A stretch of 47,484 nucleotides of DNA from Gammaproteobacteria bacterium (GCA_016191245.1 JACPOY010000012.1:1-47484), one strand, 5' to 3'; shown: positions 8,525 through 17,838, counted from the first letter of the stretch. Notes: generated by a model not told the origin, from the letters alone. A program made the numbers and translations.

Positions 8525-8670
8525 TTGAGCAAAAATACCCCATTTGATAATACATAACAATTTGAGTTCGGAGGATTTTATCTGGGATCCCGTTGATATC
8601 CCCACAAAAATACTTCTTTGTTTGCTTTGACCTCATACCAACTATTCTTACTTTAGAAATACATCAAACA

Positions 8671-8676
8671 TATAAT
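8671..8676 (+). promoter_or_regulatory. Possible -10 box for the proline-rich gene
   Basis: The hexamer is a perfect TATAAT, 35 bases before the ATG at 8712. No good -35 box stands 16-18 bases upstream (best TTACTT at 8648-8653), so it may need an activator, or be chance in AT-rich sequence. Confidence 0.35.
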
Positions 8677-8711
8677 GGAGAGATAACCACTTGTCGTAGA
8701 GGGCCGTCGTT

Positions 8712-9782
8712 ATGGCAGGACAAAGACCGGAACCTAAGCATTTCGATAAACGTGCATCTGAAGTTCAAAAGCGATTAAAAGATAACAAAGGCTTATTTAG
8801 AATATTTAAAGATCTTATTGATCGAAAAGATTTAAAACAATCTAACTTTTCTATTGAATACAACAAAGAAAAAAAATGTTTTGAGGCCATTGGTAAAACA
8901 AGATTGGGTCTTCAAAGTCGAACGGTCATCTCTGAAGAGATCATGAATAATCTTGGGAATGCGTCAAAAGTTTATGTACCACCGAAGATACAAACTAACG
9001 ACGGGACAGCACCACTTCCAGTACTATCAACACCATCCATTTCTCCCCTACCTCTAACAACACCACAAACAAAACCTAGCGCTAATACAGGGAGAATAGG
9101 AAAAATTGGTGACGTGAATTACAGTTCACTCCCCCCTGCTCCAGAGGAAAACCCACCTTTGCCATCGCATATGGGTGTTATCGATGAAGAATTTCTAAAA
9201 CAAACTGAAGCAGCATCTTCACAATATCAATCAGTTAAACCACCAGTTCAATACGATGCTACATTTCCGCAAGTTCCAGTTAATAATCCACCTGGATCAA
9301 AAGTAGCACCAGATAGAAGTCAGTATCAACCTTTTCAACCTAAACCTGATAGAACTCAATACCAACCATTCAAAGCAACAACCTCTACAGAGCAACCTTA
9401 TAGTGAGCTGCCTTTAGCACCTCAAGATGACTTTAAAGAAGAAGACTTTCCTGAAGTTCCAACAGACTTATCAACCGCCGCATCAGTGGCACAAGCTCAA
9501 CCTGAATTATCTCAAGGAACCACCCCCTATCATCAGCTTCCAGATGATAGATATGGAAAATATCAGGATAAAGAAACAACTCAGAATCCGCCTACTCAAA
9601 CACCGACCGCTAGGACTCAAGAAAATCATCGCGCAGATCTCGTCCTACCCTCTCATCGATTACAAACAACAGGAACAAAACAGCCAACATTTAAAGAATT
9701 AAGAGAAGCGGCCGAAAAAAAAGCTGACTCAAATAACAATCCTAATGGGCCTCCACCTACTATACCACCAAGAAAAAAATAA
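8712..9782 (+). CDS. Proline-rich protein with repeated Tyr motifs and SH3-ligand tail (putative effector)
   Basis: The 356-residue product has a charged, probably folded first 95 residues and then a long disordered part rich in Pro, Gln and Thr. Short repeats stand out: DRSQYQPF and DRTQYQPF are nearly tandem, and YSSLPPAP, YSELPLAP and YHQLPDD form a second spaced family. The tail contains PTIPPRKK, which fits the class II SH3 ligand PxxPxR/K. There is no signal peptide or membrane segment. An AGAGG site lies about 8 bases upstream of the ATG. Proteins with repeated Tyr motifs and SH3 ligands are known among host-delivered effectors, but that role is inference. No family is recognised. Confidence 0.65.
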   Translation: MAGQRPEPKHFDKRASEVQKRLKDNKGLFRIFKDLIDRKDLKQSNFSIEYNKEKKCFEAIGKTRLGLQSRTVISEEIMNNLGNASKVYVPPKIQTNDGTAPLPVLSTPSISPLPLTTPQTKPSANTGRIGKIGDVNYSSLPPAPEENPPLPSHMGVIDEEFLKQTEAASSQYQSVKPPVQYDATFPQVPVNNPPGSKVAPDRSQYQPFQPKPDRTQYQPFKATTSTEQPYSELPLAPQDDFKEEDFPEVPTDLSTAASVAQAQPELSQGTTPYHQLPDDRYGKYQDKETTQNPPTQTPTARTQENHRADLVLPSHRLQTTGTKQPTFKELREAAEKKADSNNNPNGPPPTIPPRKK

Positions 9783-9791
9783 CAGGGTAAA

Positions 9792-10193
9792 TTAAAGCAT
9801 CGCCTGCATCACAAATCGGTATATGTTATAGCAACCCAAAACGGTAGCTACAGTCCATGTACCAACAATACCAGCATAGCGACCAAATGAACGACCAACA
9901 GATTTTCTTAAACCTTGGATATGAAGGATTCTAGAAAGAACTAAAACAATACCTAAACCATGTAAAACCCAAGGGGATAATTGTAAACTTTCTGCACAAG
10001 CAAATAAAATAAGAACAATGGGTACCCATTCTGTGGCATTACCATGAATACGAATAGCTTGAGTCAGTTCATGATGACCACCATCTAATACGCCCACACG
10101 ATATTTTCGACGTAAACGCACCACACGATATCCTAATCCAATCATGACAAATGCAAGAAGTGATGCATATAGTCCTGTAATAGCTAATGTCAT
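9792..10193 (-). CDS. MAPEG-family membrane protein
   Basis: The 133-residue protein has about four membrane segments and the MAPEG signature RIHGNATEWVPIVLILFACA (48-67), followed by RILHIQGL. MAPEG proteins include microsomal glutathione S-transferases and leukotriene synthases; bacterial members are probably glutathione-dependent detoxification enzymes of the inner membrane, with substrates unknown. It lies 8 bases after the hydratase-like gene on the same strand and is probably co-transcribed with it. It converges with the proline-rich gene (9-base gap). Confidence 0.88.
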   Translation of the reverse strand: MTLAITGLYASLLAFVMIGLGYRVVRLRRKYRVGVLDGGHHELTQAIRIHGNATEWVPIVLILFACAESLQLSPWVLHGLGIVLVLSRILHIQGLRKSVGRSFGRYAGIVGTWTVATVLGCYNIYRFVMQAML

Positions 10194-10201
10194 GTTATCC
10201 C

Positions 10202-11035
10202 TTATGTTGTAAAGTTAAACTCTATCTGGGCCCCATCGTTAAATTGAGCACGATAGGTTCCCGGTTTTGCTGAGATGATATCTCCCAGGGCACCGGTGAT
10301 TAATAAATTATCTTTTTCAATTATCCAGCCATGCGCGATGACCTGATTCACCAACCAACGTAATGCTTCCCATTGATCGCCCATCGCATCCTCGCCCTGC
10401 CCTTGATTCACAATGACACCATCGTGTAACAAACTCACTGTAAGAGAATTAATATCCTCATTGTACAAGTCGATCCCTTGATGAATGATATAGCCTGTTG
10501 AGCCTGTATTACCTGCAATGAGTTCGGGCGCTGTGAATGAACGCATTGCAAATCCTACATCTGGCAATTCAATAACCGGCACAACTTTTCCAATATAAGA
10601 TTTTAACTCGGTAACAGAATTCACTGTTTGCTTAATCGGCTTTTTGGTAATAAATCCAATTTCGGTTTCAACCATTAAATGATGATATTTTTTCAAAGAA
10701 ATATTGGGCATACTTGAAAAATTACCGCTTTTTAAAAGCACACCAAAGATGGGACGATTGATCCCAAAACTGGCTTGTGACTCACTATTTGTTAGACCCG
10801 CCTTAAAACCTGCAACAGCATCTTTAGTAAGTCGCAGTTTTACGTATGCAGCTTGGATTTCATAAGCACTGGACATATCAATTGATGATTCACGACTCAG
10901 ATTCGGTATGGGTTCATTATTTTCATAAGCCTGGAACAGCTTTAGGGATAGTGCATTAATCTGTGCCATCGCAGGAACCCACGTCAGTACACAAGAAATT
11001 AACACAAATGCTTTAAAAAACAATAAGTTATACAA
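10202..11035 (-). CDS. Exported 2-keto-4-pentenoate hydratase-like protein (FAH/MhpD superfamily)
   Basis: The 277-residue protein has the MhpD-type fold markers AGFKAGLTN (near 79), the FGINRPIFGVL segment, VETEIGF (near 123, matching the VEPEIAF metal site of the family) and PVIELPD. MhpD relatives hydrate 2-hydroxypentadienoate in aromatic meta-cleavage pathways. Residues 1-25 form a clear signal peptide (hydrophobic LLFFKAFVLISCVLTWVPAMA), which is unusual for a normally cytoplasmic enzyme. No other aromatic-degradation gene is nearby, so the physiological substrate is open. The gene is divergent from the 1063-residue protein. Confidence 0.8.
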   Translation of the reverse strand: MYNLLFFKAFVLISCVLTWVPAMAQINALSLKLFQAYENNEPIPNLSRESSIDMSSAYEIQAAYVKLRLTKDAVAGFKAGLTNSESQASFGINRPIFGVLLKSGNFSSMPNISLKKYHHLMVETEIGFITKKPIKQTVNSVTELKSYIGKVVPVIELPDVGFAMRSFTAPELIAGNTGSTGYIIHQGIDLYNEDINSLTVSLLHDGVIVNQGQGEDAMGDQWEALRWLVNQVIAHGWIIEKDNLLITGALGDIISAKPGTYRAQFNDGAQIEFNFTT

Positions 11036-11232
11036 TTTTCCCCCTTACCTCATCGAAAAACACCCAATGAAGCGAAAGATAGGTTACTACAAATACCCTA
11101 AAAAATGCGATTGAACTTTGTCTTTACGCTTTCAGTCATAAGAAATAGAAACATTATGCACTGCAACATATCTGCAAGCGTAAATTGTTTCTATTTTAGT
11201 GTATTTGCACAAGACAAGGGAGATTTATTCTC

Positions 11233-14200
11233 ATGCCTAAAACTTCACAAGACCGGCACCTTAATCGCCTACCTCAAAAATCTTTCAAAGTAGCACCGGG
11301 TGATGTTGTGGGTGGCATGATTTATATCATGGATAAGCCATTAGGGGTTGAAGAAGGCATGATTGGGATGAGTATTGATAGTCAGCCCTATCGTGATTAC
11401 ATCCAATCGATGATTGAATTATTTCAACACAGACAAACACTAGAGATCAAAGCGGATATAGGCAATCCAGCATTAGAAAAAAGATATAATGAATTAGTAA
11501 AATTAGATTCTTTTACCGCTCTATCAGAGGCTGAACAAAATATTTTAATTGATTTATTGATACATGATCCAAAAATTGATGAATATATTAAAAATATTAC
11601 TGATTCAGATACGAAAGCTGCCGTCCAAGAATTTGCAGATAAATATATCAATAAAGCTGTCAGGAATGTTCCGCATCGCGAAATTCGCCATGGCTATCTT
11701 GAAGGTGTTGGAAAATTATTTTCAGGTGAAACACTACATGAATATAGGGGGGGAGAAACTGATTATATCAACCAAGGTTTAGGTGGACTCATCCTTGACG
11801 CTTATCAAGACCATTGCGGCGTAAAGAAAAATGAACATTTTGCAAGCAAGATTCAAAAAATAATTTATAACGGCAAAAAAGAACCACCTGAAGGACGAAA
11901 TGATGTTTACATGGTAAAGCAAGATGGAGAATTACGCTCAGGAAATAGAACAGGACCTGGTTTTAGAAAAAGACTCAAAACGACGCAAGGAAAATCATGG
12001 ATTGCACCTTTATTAAATCCTCTTATCGTCGGTGCAACATTAGGCATATCCGCAGGCATTGCTTATGGAATTTTGAGAGCAACAAGTCGAAAAAGCTCAA
12101 CCGTTTCTTCCAATAGTGACGCCATTGTCGAAACCATTGCCACCAATGTGGCGAAAACCAAAGGCATGCAAGCGCAATCCATTGAAACCATCGAAGGCAC
12201 CTATGAAAATGGATCACCTAAACTTGCAACCGTTGTCAAATGGTCACCAGGTTGTCGAGATTTGTCAGGCAGACTCCAAGGTAGCAAGGATTTTGACGAT
12301 GTGATTACAGTACAAAGCAATAATGGAGAAGAAGTTAGAGTTGATAGTCAACATAATTTGCTTGTCAAAAGAAAGGACAAAGTCACAAAAGAAGATATTT
12401 ATGAACACGTGTCAAAAGAAGGAACCACTCGCACCCCTATTTCCAAAAAAGAATTTGAGGCCGGTCAAGCCGTAGCTGAAGATCGCATTGCCGGTTTAGG
12501 TGAATCTTTAATTGCTATGTTAAGTTCTGGCGACCGAGATGGCATGGGGAAAAAAGGTCAAAATAAAGCGATTACTCCACTTGACCCTCCTGTGGACAAT
12601 AAAATCTTTCAATTTTATGGCATTGACTATGGTAAGGCTTATGTCGCCGATAATCCCGTGATTAAATCTTTATCCGATGATTTTAGTTTTCAAAATCTTA
12701 AAGGGGCAGATGCTAAACTTACTAACTACTCTGCCATGTATGACAATCCATTGCGCGAAAAAATGAAAGGGATTTACCTCTTAGCTGCACTTCGCGGCAA
12801 ATTGGATGATGCGGCCAAAGAAGCCATTATCCAAGATTATGCACAAGGTAACGATAGTGATAAAAAGTTTGCAGAGAAATTAGCAACATATCCAGGCACA
12901 CCACCTGATGGCGTTGGCAAAGATGGTGATTTAAGACTTATCAAATTAGAGGAAGCAAAATTTCGACAATTAGCAAAGAATGAAGAAGATAAAATTAAAA
13001 GAGACGAATTTCTTGCGCATGCTGATAAGCTCAATGGCATTTTTAACATTGCTAAAGAGACAGATAAGATTATATTAGATACATTTGAAAAACGAATGAA
13101 TCTCACACCTTCGAAAATTGACGTTTTAGAAAATATGGAAAAACTCACTGCAACCAAAGCTAGTGTTTTATCCCCAGATGGTAAAGTTCAACTTAATCAT
13201 ATTCGTGTAGATAGAAAAGATATAAAAGATAGAATTGCCTGGCAGTTTGATAAAGACGATAATTTGGTTTCTTCTGACAAACTTAGCAATGAACAACGTG
13301 CTAATATTAAAAGCAACATCATCTCCTTTAAAAATACGTTAGTTCAGCAAGAAGCTGCATTAAGATCTAAAAATGACAAGAAAGAGGCCGATGAATTGAA
13401 ATCTCTTATTTCAAAAATATCGGCAGTGAACTTAGATCTTAGCCCTATTAAAATAGCTTTAAATAAAGATGAACTTAAGCTCCTACATGCCCATCTCAAT
13501 GAAGAGAATGTTGCGACTTCGCGACCTGAATTAACCGGTTTTCGCACCAAAGCGGTTCGTGAAGATTTTCATGATCGCCTACAAACATTAAATAAATATC
13601 CACCTGGCAAAGAAAGACTTGATAAAGACGAAGAAGTGAAGTTAAATTCGTTAGACGCTACTGAAAACGTGACTAACACTCCTCTAGAAGTTCTCCAAGC
13701 ACGTCTAGATGACGTTCCAGATCTTGTACAAAGTGTCGTGCCACCAAATCCTCGCGTACGCGCTAATTCCATGCCACAGATATCAGTAGAAGCACCTAAT
13801 CAAGCTAAACCGACGACGACCAAACGTGTCCGAGACGACGACACGGCAGAGCCACCTAAAAAACGTCCTACTGGCATAAGATTTAGCTCACCGCCTCTGG
13901 CTGTTCCGACACCCGTTACACAACCGATGGCTGTACAATCGCAATTTACGCTTGATAATTTAATTACGTATTTGAATAAAGCGCCTCATAAATTTCATCA
14001 TATAGAGGAAGTTGTGCCCCCGGTGAAAACGGGTTCTTTCGAACAACATAGGGTACAAACCATCTATTTTAAAGATCCTGAAGATGCCAGCAAAACAGCC
14101 AAAGTGTATGCTCAAAAATCTCAAGATTCTAACCTCATTTATGCCACCGATATTGATATGGAGGACGCTAAATTTAAATACGCCGTTGAGCAAACTTGCC

Positions 14201-14424
14201 GCTTGGCTGTTTTTTCAGCAGAACCAAATGCTGAATTTACCATTTCTGAAGAATTACCAATTGAAAAACAGAAAGTGATAAGAGATGCTTTTGATAAGGC
14301 AATAAAAGAAGCAAGTACTATCACAAACAGCGTGCCACATCCTCCTTTTAACGATGATACAAAACCTACTGTGAAGGCAGAAGGAATAAGCTCAAAATTA
14401 ACTCTCACGGGAGGGGGTGGATAA
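11233..14424 (+). CDS. 1063-residue protein with classical bipartite NLS (putative nuclear-targeted effector)
   Basis: I do not recognise a family. The ATG follows an AAGGGAGA site by 8-9 bases. Residues 1-245 are mixed and charged, and one hydrophobic segment spans about 257-281 (PLLNPLIVGATLGISAGIAY). Residues 400-790 are rich in Lys, Glu and Asp and look helical. Residues 830-905 are Pro-rich and disordered and contain KR, a 10-residue spacer and KKRP (864-879), the exact nucleoplasmin-type pattern. A last folded-looking block (920-1045) precedes the end LTGGGG. It converges with the EamA gene, the stops being 2 bases apart. Nuclear targeting and secretion are inferred from the motif and context. 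Confidence 0.7.
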   Translation: MPKTSQDRHLNRLPQKSFKVAPGDVVGGMIYIMDKPLGVEEGMIGMSIDSQPYRDYIQSMIELFQHRQTLEIKADIGNPALEKRYNELVKLDSFTALSEAEQNILIDLLIHDPKIDEYIKNITDSDTKAAVQEFADKYINKAVRNVPHREIRHGYLEGVGKLFSGETLHEYRGGETDYINQGLGGLILDAYQDHCGVKKNEHFASKIQKIIYNGKKEPPEGRNDVYMVKQDGELRSGNRTGPGFRKRLKTTQGKSWIAPLLNPLIVGATLGISAGIAYGILRATSRKSSTVSSNSDAIVETIATNVAKTKGMQAQSIETIEGTYENGSPKLATVVKWSPGCRDLSGRLQGSKDFDDVITVQSNNGEEVRVDSQHNLLVKRKDKVTKEDIYEHVSKEGTTRTPISKKEFEAGQAVAEDRIAGLGESLIAMLSSGDRDGMGKKGQNKAITPLDPPVDNKIFQFYGIDYGKAYVADNPVIKSLSDDFSFQNLKGADAKLTNYSAMYDNPLREKMKGIYLLAALRGKLDDAAKEAIIQDYAQGNDSDKKFAEKLATYPGTPPDGVGKDGDLRLIKLEEAKFRQLAKNEEDKIKRDEFLAHADKLNGIFNIAKETDKIILDTFEKRMNLTPSKIDVLENMEKLTATKASVLSPDGKVQLNHIRVDRKDIKDRIAWQFDKDDNLVSSDKLSNEQRANIKSNIISFKNTLVQQEAALRSKNDKKEADELKSLISKISAVNLDLSPIKIALNKDELKLLHAHLNEENVATSRPELTGFRTKAVREDFHDRLQTLNKYPPGKERLDKDEEVKLNSLDATENVTNTPLEVLQARLDDVPDLVQSVVPPNPRVRANSMPQISVEAPNQAKPTTTKRVRDDDTAEPPKKRPTGIRFSSPPLAVPTPVTQPMAVQSQFTLDNLITYLNKAPHKFHHIEEVVPPVKTGSFEQHRVQTIYFKDPEDASKTAKVYAQKSQDSNLIYATDIDMEDAKFKYAVEQTCRLAVFSAEPNAEFTISEELPIEKQKVIRDAFDKAIKEASTITNSVPHPPFNDDTKPTVKAEGISSKLTLTGGGG
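13822..13866 (+). other. Bipartite nuclear localisation signal in the 1063-residue protein
   Basis: The signal is KRVRDDDTAEPPKKR (residues 864-878). Two basic residues, exactly ten spacer residues and then KKR match the nucleoplasmin consensus. It lies in a Pro/Thr-rich stretch that is probably exposed. Confidence 0.65.
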
Positions 14425-14426
14425 CA

Positions 14427-15317
14427 TCACAAGGCAGGTTCTTTGTTGCGAGCTTGTTTTTTTGTGTGTGCACCACACAAAATAGCTGCTATTGTCACTA
14501 GCGATCCTCCCACCCACAATGACATTTTGGGAACGGCAAGGCCTAGTAAGCTTAAAAATGTCAACGTTAGCACTGGGTTAAAATAAGCTAGCACATTTAA
14601 GAGTGCAAAATTTCCACGCTTAATAGCAAAATCCCAACAAAAATAAGATGCACTTAATGTAACACCGCCTTTGAGGATTAATAGGAACCATTCTATTGGA
14701 TGGGGCATGACAAAATTTTCAAATAATAGATGGTAAAAAAGAGCAAACGCTCCTCCTACACCAAGATACATACCCATCATTTCTGAGCTAACGTTGACAT
14801 TTTTTCGCGTCATGATGATATAGGTTGACCATAGCAGACTGCTCCCTACTGCCAACAAATAGCCAGGTGAATACTCCCAACGATATCCATCAATACCTTT
14901 GCCATCTGTTAAAACCAACCACACGCCAAGAAACCCAACAACAGCACCAATAAGTGAAATCCATTTTCTACGTTGATGCAACATCCACCCCCCCATCGCA
15001 ATAACCATGATGGGCCATATTGCTGAAATCACTGTAATTTGGCTGGCAGGTGCTAAACGTAATCCCCACACGAGTGCCCAATGCGCCCCACAAATACCAA
15101 CAGAACCTATTATCCACACCCAAAATGGCTGTTTTACTTTATGCCATTCGTGTCTCGCACAAAGAATAAAAGCATATAACAGAAAACTTAAGATCCATGC
15201 ACAGCCAAGAACCTGAAAAATAGGAAGACGCGCTAAATAGATGTTAACGATGGTATCAACTGACCATAAAATAATGGCGACGCAGCCAATAGCTGTTGCT
15301 CGGGCTTGGGTTATCAT
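14427..15317 (-). CDS. EamA/DMT-family transporter (YddG-like)
   Basis: The 296-residue protein has about ten membrane helices arranged as two EamA repeats. The start AIGCVAIILWSVDTIVN resembles the first helix of YddG, the aromatic amino-acid exporter, and the C-terminal repeat has the FNPVLTLTFLSLLGL motif typical of the family. DMT transporters export amino acids or metabolites across the inner membrane. The substrate cannot be read from sequence, so YddG-like is a resemblance only. It is convergent with the 1063-residue gene and upstream of the MITE-like element. Confidence 0.85.
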   Translation of the reverse strand: MITQARATAIGCVAIILWSVDTIVNIYLARLPIFQVLGCAWILSFLLYAFILCARHEWHKVKQPFWVWIIGSVGICGAHWALVWGLRLAPASQITVISAIWPIMVIAMGGWMLHQRRKWISLIGAVVGFLGVWLVLTDGKGIDGYRWEYSPGYLLAVGSSLLWSTYIIMTRKNVNVSSEMMGMYLGVGGAFALFYHLLFENFVMPHPIEWFLLILKGGVTLSASYFCWDFAIKRGNFALLNVLAYFNPVLTLTFLSLLGLAVPKMSLWVGGSLVTIAAILCGAHTKKQARNKEPAL

Positions 15318-15414
15318 CTTGGATTAAAAACCAGTACTTATTTCGATTTTATATATAATAAGTATGGTATATCAGATTAGATTTGAGTGTCTTTACAGCG
15401 ACAATTTATCTTCT

Positions 15415-15608
15415 CTTGTAAAGCTGAGGAATCGACACATAATTTGAAGAAAATTTCTTAAAAATTATAATGTTAGTTTGAACTAGATTTAGCTTGCGAA
15501 GCTCTTACCCCTTCTCCCCTTGCGGGAGAAGGCGGGGATGAGGGGTGGAAAAAAAGAGGGGATAAGAAAAACCTTTTAAATTATGTGTCGATTCCTCAGC
15601 TTTACAAG
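15415..15608. mobile_element. MITE-like element with perfect 31-bp terminal inverted repeats, copy 1
   Basis: Bases 15415-15445 and 15578-15608 are exact reverse complements (31 bp, containing AAGCTGAGGAATCGACACAT). Between them lie an AT-rich stretch, a small palindrome AGCTTGCGAAGCT (15491-15503) and a REP-like palindrome (15507-15547). No protein is encoded in the 194 bases. The left part recurs nearly unchanged at 47338, so this is a dispersed non-autonomous element. The outer boundary is uncertain by a few bases: ATCTCTCC before the repeat is shared by copy 2 and the right end of copy 1. This fills most of the 327-base gap between the EamA gene and pnp. Confidence 0.75.
15507..15547. repeat. 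REP-like palindrome inside the MITE-like element
   Basis: The palindrome CTTCTCCCCTTGCGGGAGAAG is flanked by ACCCC on the left and GCGGGGATGAGGGGTG on the right. It belongs to the same GC-rich family as the repeats at 26226, 40811 and 41905. Confidence 0.7.
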
Positions 15609-15620
15609 GAGAGATAGCAT

Positions 15621-15637
15621 AGGTTGCAACGCAACCT
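15621..15637 (-). terminator. Hairpin after pnp
   Basis: AGGTTGC and GCAACCT form a perfect 7-bp stem around AAC, beginning 7 bases after the pnp stop. No T-run follows, so it may protect the mRNA end or act with Rho rather than be a full intrinsic terminator. Confidence 0.45.
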
Positions 15638-15644
15638 TTCAGCG

Positions 15645-17783
15645 TTATTCTGATTCTGAAGTAGTTGTTGTAGGAGCAACTTCTTCAGTTGCAGGCGCAG
15701 CATCATTTTCCACTTCTTTCATGCTCAAACGAATTCTGCCTTGTCTGTCAATTTCAAGCACTTTCACAGGAACAATTTGACCCACTTGTAGTACTTGGTT
15801 GATATCAGAAATACGTTGATTTGAAATTTGTGAAATATGCACTAAACCATCTTTACCTGGCAATATGGTAACAAAGGCGCCAAAATCGACAATTCTTGCT
15901 ACTTTACCATCGTAAATTCTGTTCACTTCAACATCTTCAGTTAGTGCTTCGATACGTTTTTTCACTGCTTCGCCAGAATACTTATCGTTAGCAACGATAT
16001 TAATCGTGCCATCATCGTTGACTTCAATGCTGGTACCGGTATCTTCTGTTAAACCACGAATGGTGGCACCACCTTTACCGATAACATCACGAATTTTATC
16101 TGGATTTACTTTAAAGGTATAAACACGGGGGGCAAAATCAGACATTTCAGTACGAGGTCCTGAAATGGCTTGATTCATAATATTTAATATATGAAGCCGC
16201 CCAGTACGTGCTTGTGCTAAAGCAACTTCCATAATTTCGCGGGTAATACCATCAATTTTGATATCCATTTGCAGTGCGGTCACGCCATTGGTGGTACCTG
16301 CTACTTTAAAATCCATATCCCCTAAATGATCTTCATCACCGATGATATCGGAAAGAATAGCAAATTTGTCTTCTTCTTTAATTAACCCCATCGCAATACC
16401 TGCAACATGAGCTTTTAAAGGAACACCTGCATCCATCAACGCTAAACTTGTTCCGCAAACACTTGCCATTGAACTTGAACCATTGGATTCTGTGATTTCA
16501 GACACAACACGCATCACATAAGGAAACTTGTTGGATTCTGGAAGTGCTGCTTGCATTGCACGACGTGCTAATCGGCCATGCCCAATTTCTCGACGTTTAG
16601 GGCTACCCATCATACCAACTTCACCAACACAATAAGGAGGGAAGTTATAATGCAACATAAAGGGATCTTTCTTCTCGCCTGTTGCATTATCGATCACTTG
16701 TGCATCACGCCCTGTTCCCAAAGTTGCCACAACAATCGCTTGGGTTTCACCGCGAGTAAATAATGCAGAACCATGGGTACGTGGTAATACGCTGGTTTGA
16801 ACAGTGATAGGACGAATAGTTTCAGTATCTCTACCATCAATTCGGCGTTCGCCATTCAAGATCCGACCACGAACAATTTTTTCTTCCAATTCACTCATTG
16901 CATTCAAAACTTGGCTTTCTCTAAAACCTGATTCTTCAGTAACCAGTTTTTCAATCATATCTTTGCGAATAGCTTTGAGAGTATCTTGGCGTAACGCTTT
17001 ATCTTTAATGAGATAAGCATCTTCAACGCCCGTTCCAATCAATTCTTTCACTTTGTTATGAAGATCGTCATGAGATAGTGCTGGTGTCCAATCCCAGGTA
17101 GGTTTGCCAGCGTCTTGAGCTAATGCTTGAATGGCTTTGATGACGATTTGCATCTTAGCATGACCAAACATCACCGCTTCTAACATCACTTGTTCTGATA
17201 ATTGATTCGCTTCTGATTCCACCATCAACACAGAGGTTGAGGTACCAGCAACAACGAGATCTAATTCGGATTGACGCATCTCAGTTGCTGTTGGGTTAAG
17301 AACGAATTCTCCGTTGATATAACCCACTCTCGCGCCACCAATAGGGCCGCCAAATGGGATCCCTGAAATAGCAAGTGCTGCTGAAGCACCAATCATTGCA
17401 GGGATATCAGGATTCACTTCAGGATTGATGGACATCACTGTCGCAACAATCTGAACTTCGTTCATAAAACCGACAGGGAACAACGGACGCAATGGTCTGT
17501 CGATTAAACGTGAAATTAAGGTTTCACCTTCTGAAGGTCGACCTTCACGTTTAAAGAATCCTCCAGGAATACGACCAGCAGCATACATCCGCTCCTGATA
17601 GTTTACTGTTAAAGGGAAAAAGTCTTTGCTTTGCTTTTCGTCTTTTATCCCAACGACAGTGACAAGCACTACTGTGCCGTCCATATTTACCATCACTGCG
17701 CCAGTTGCTTGACGAGCCACGACGCCTGTTTCCAGGCTAACCGTATGATTTCCATATTGAAAAGATTTTACACAGGTACTCAC
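15645..17783 (-). CDS. pnp: Polyribonucleotide nucleotidyltransferase (PNPase)
   Basis: PNPase degrades RNA 3' to 5' by phosphorolysis and is the core exonuclease of the RNA degradosome. The start is set at GTG 17783, because an AAGGA site lies 7 bases upstream and the product then begins just before the conserved [15 protein letters not shown]; a longer in-frame start at 17810 lacks this support. The 712 residues comprise two RNase PH-like domains (including [20 protein letters not shown] and the [15 protein letters not shown] active-site region), a KH domain with [10 protein letters not shown] and an S1 domain with [20 protein letters not shown]. It follows rpsO, as in other gammaproteobacteria. 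Confidence 0.97.
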   Translation of the reverse strand: MSTCVKSFQYGNHTVSLETGVVARQATGAVMVNMDGTVVLVTVVGIKDEKQSKDFFPLTVNYQERMYAAGRIPGGFFKREGRPSEGETLISRLIDRPLRPLFPVGFMNEVQIVATVMSINPEVNPDIPAMIGASAALAISGIPFGGPIGGARVGYINGEFVLNPTATEMRQSELDLVVAGTSTSVLMVESEANQLSEQVMLEAVMFGHAKMQIVIKAIQALAQDAGKPTWDWTPALSHDDLHNKVKELIGTGVEDAYLIKDKALRQDTLKAIRKDMIEKLVTEESGFRESQVLNAMSELEEKIVRGRILNGERRIDGRDTETIRPITVQTSVLPRTHGSALFTRGETQAIVVATLGTGRDAQVIDNATGEKKDPFMLHYNFPPYCVGEVGMMGSPKRREIGHGRLARRAMQAALPESNKFPYVMRVVSEITESNGSSSMASVCGTSLALMDAGVPLKAHVAGIAMGLIKEEDKFAILSDIIGDEDHLGDMDFKVAGTTNGVTALQMDIKIDGITREIMEVALAQARTGRLHILNIMNQAISGPRTEMSDFAPRVYTFKVNPDKIRDVIGKGGATIRGLTEDTGTSIEVNDDGTINIVANDKYSGEAVKKRIEALTEDVEVNRIYDGKVARIVDFGAFVTILPGKDGLVHISQISNQRISDINQVLQVGQIVPVKVLEIDRQGRIRLSMKEVENDAAPATEEVAPTTTTSESE

Positions 17784-17804
17784 TATCAATTTCCTTGGGG
17801 TGCT

Positions 17805-17826
17805 ACGCAAACTTGTCGTTTTGCGT
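17805..17826 (-). promoter_or_regulatory. Hairpin between rpsO and pnp
   Basis: ACGCAAA and TTTGCGT pair over an 8-base loop in the short leader of pnp. In E. coli the same interval carries an RNase III-cleaved stem used in PNPase autoregulation. This stem is short, so the equivalence is only suggestive. Confidence 0.35.
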
Positions 17827-17838
17827 TAATTAATATTA

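Larger units (their letters stand above)
8394..8711. other. Non-coding region with two related palindromic units and a promoter
   Basis: The 318 bases between the phosphofructokinase gene and the proline-rich gene contain no convincing frame. They hold a strong GC-rich hairpin at 8413-8435, a degenerate copy of the same kind of palindrome in opposite orientation at 8496-8524, and a perfect TATAAT at 8671-8676. The rest is AT-rich and unremarkable. Confidence 0.6.

Noticed and set aside
15621..15637. Strong intrinsic terminator for pnp
   Set aside because: The stem is perfect but no T-run follows on the minus strand, so it is listed only as a hairpin with modest confidence.
15583..15780. Plus-strand frame across the MITE end and the pnp 3' end
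   Set aside because: It is formed by the inverted repeat and antisense pnp codons; no protein-like features.
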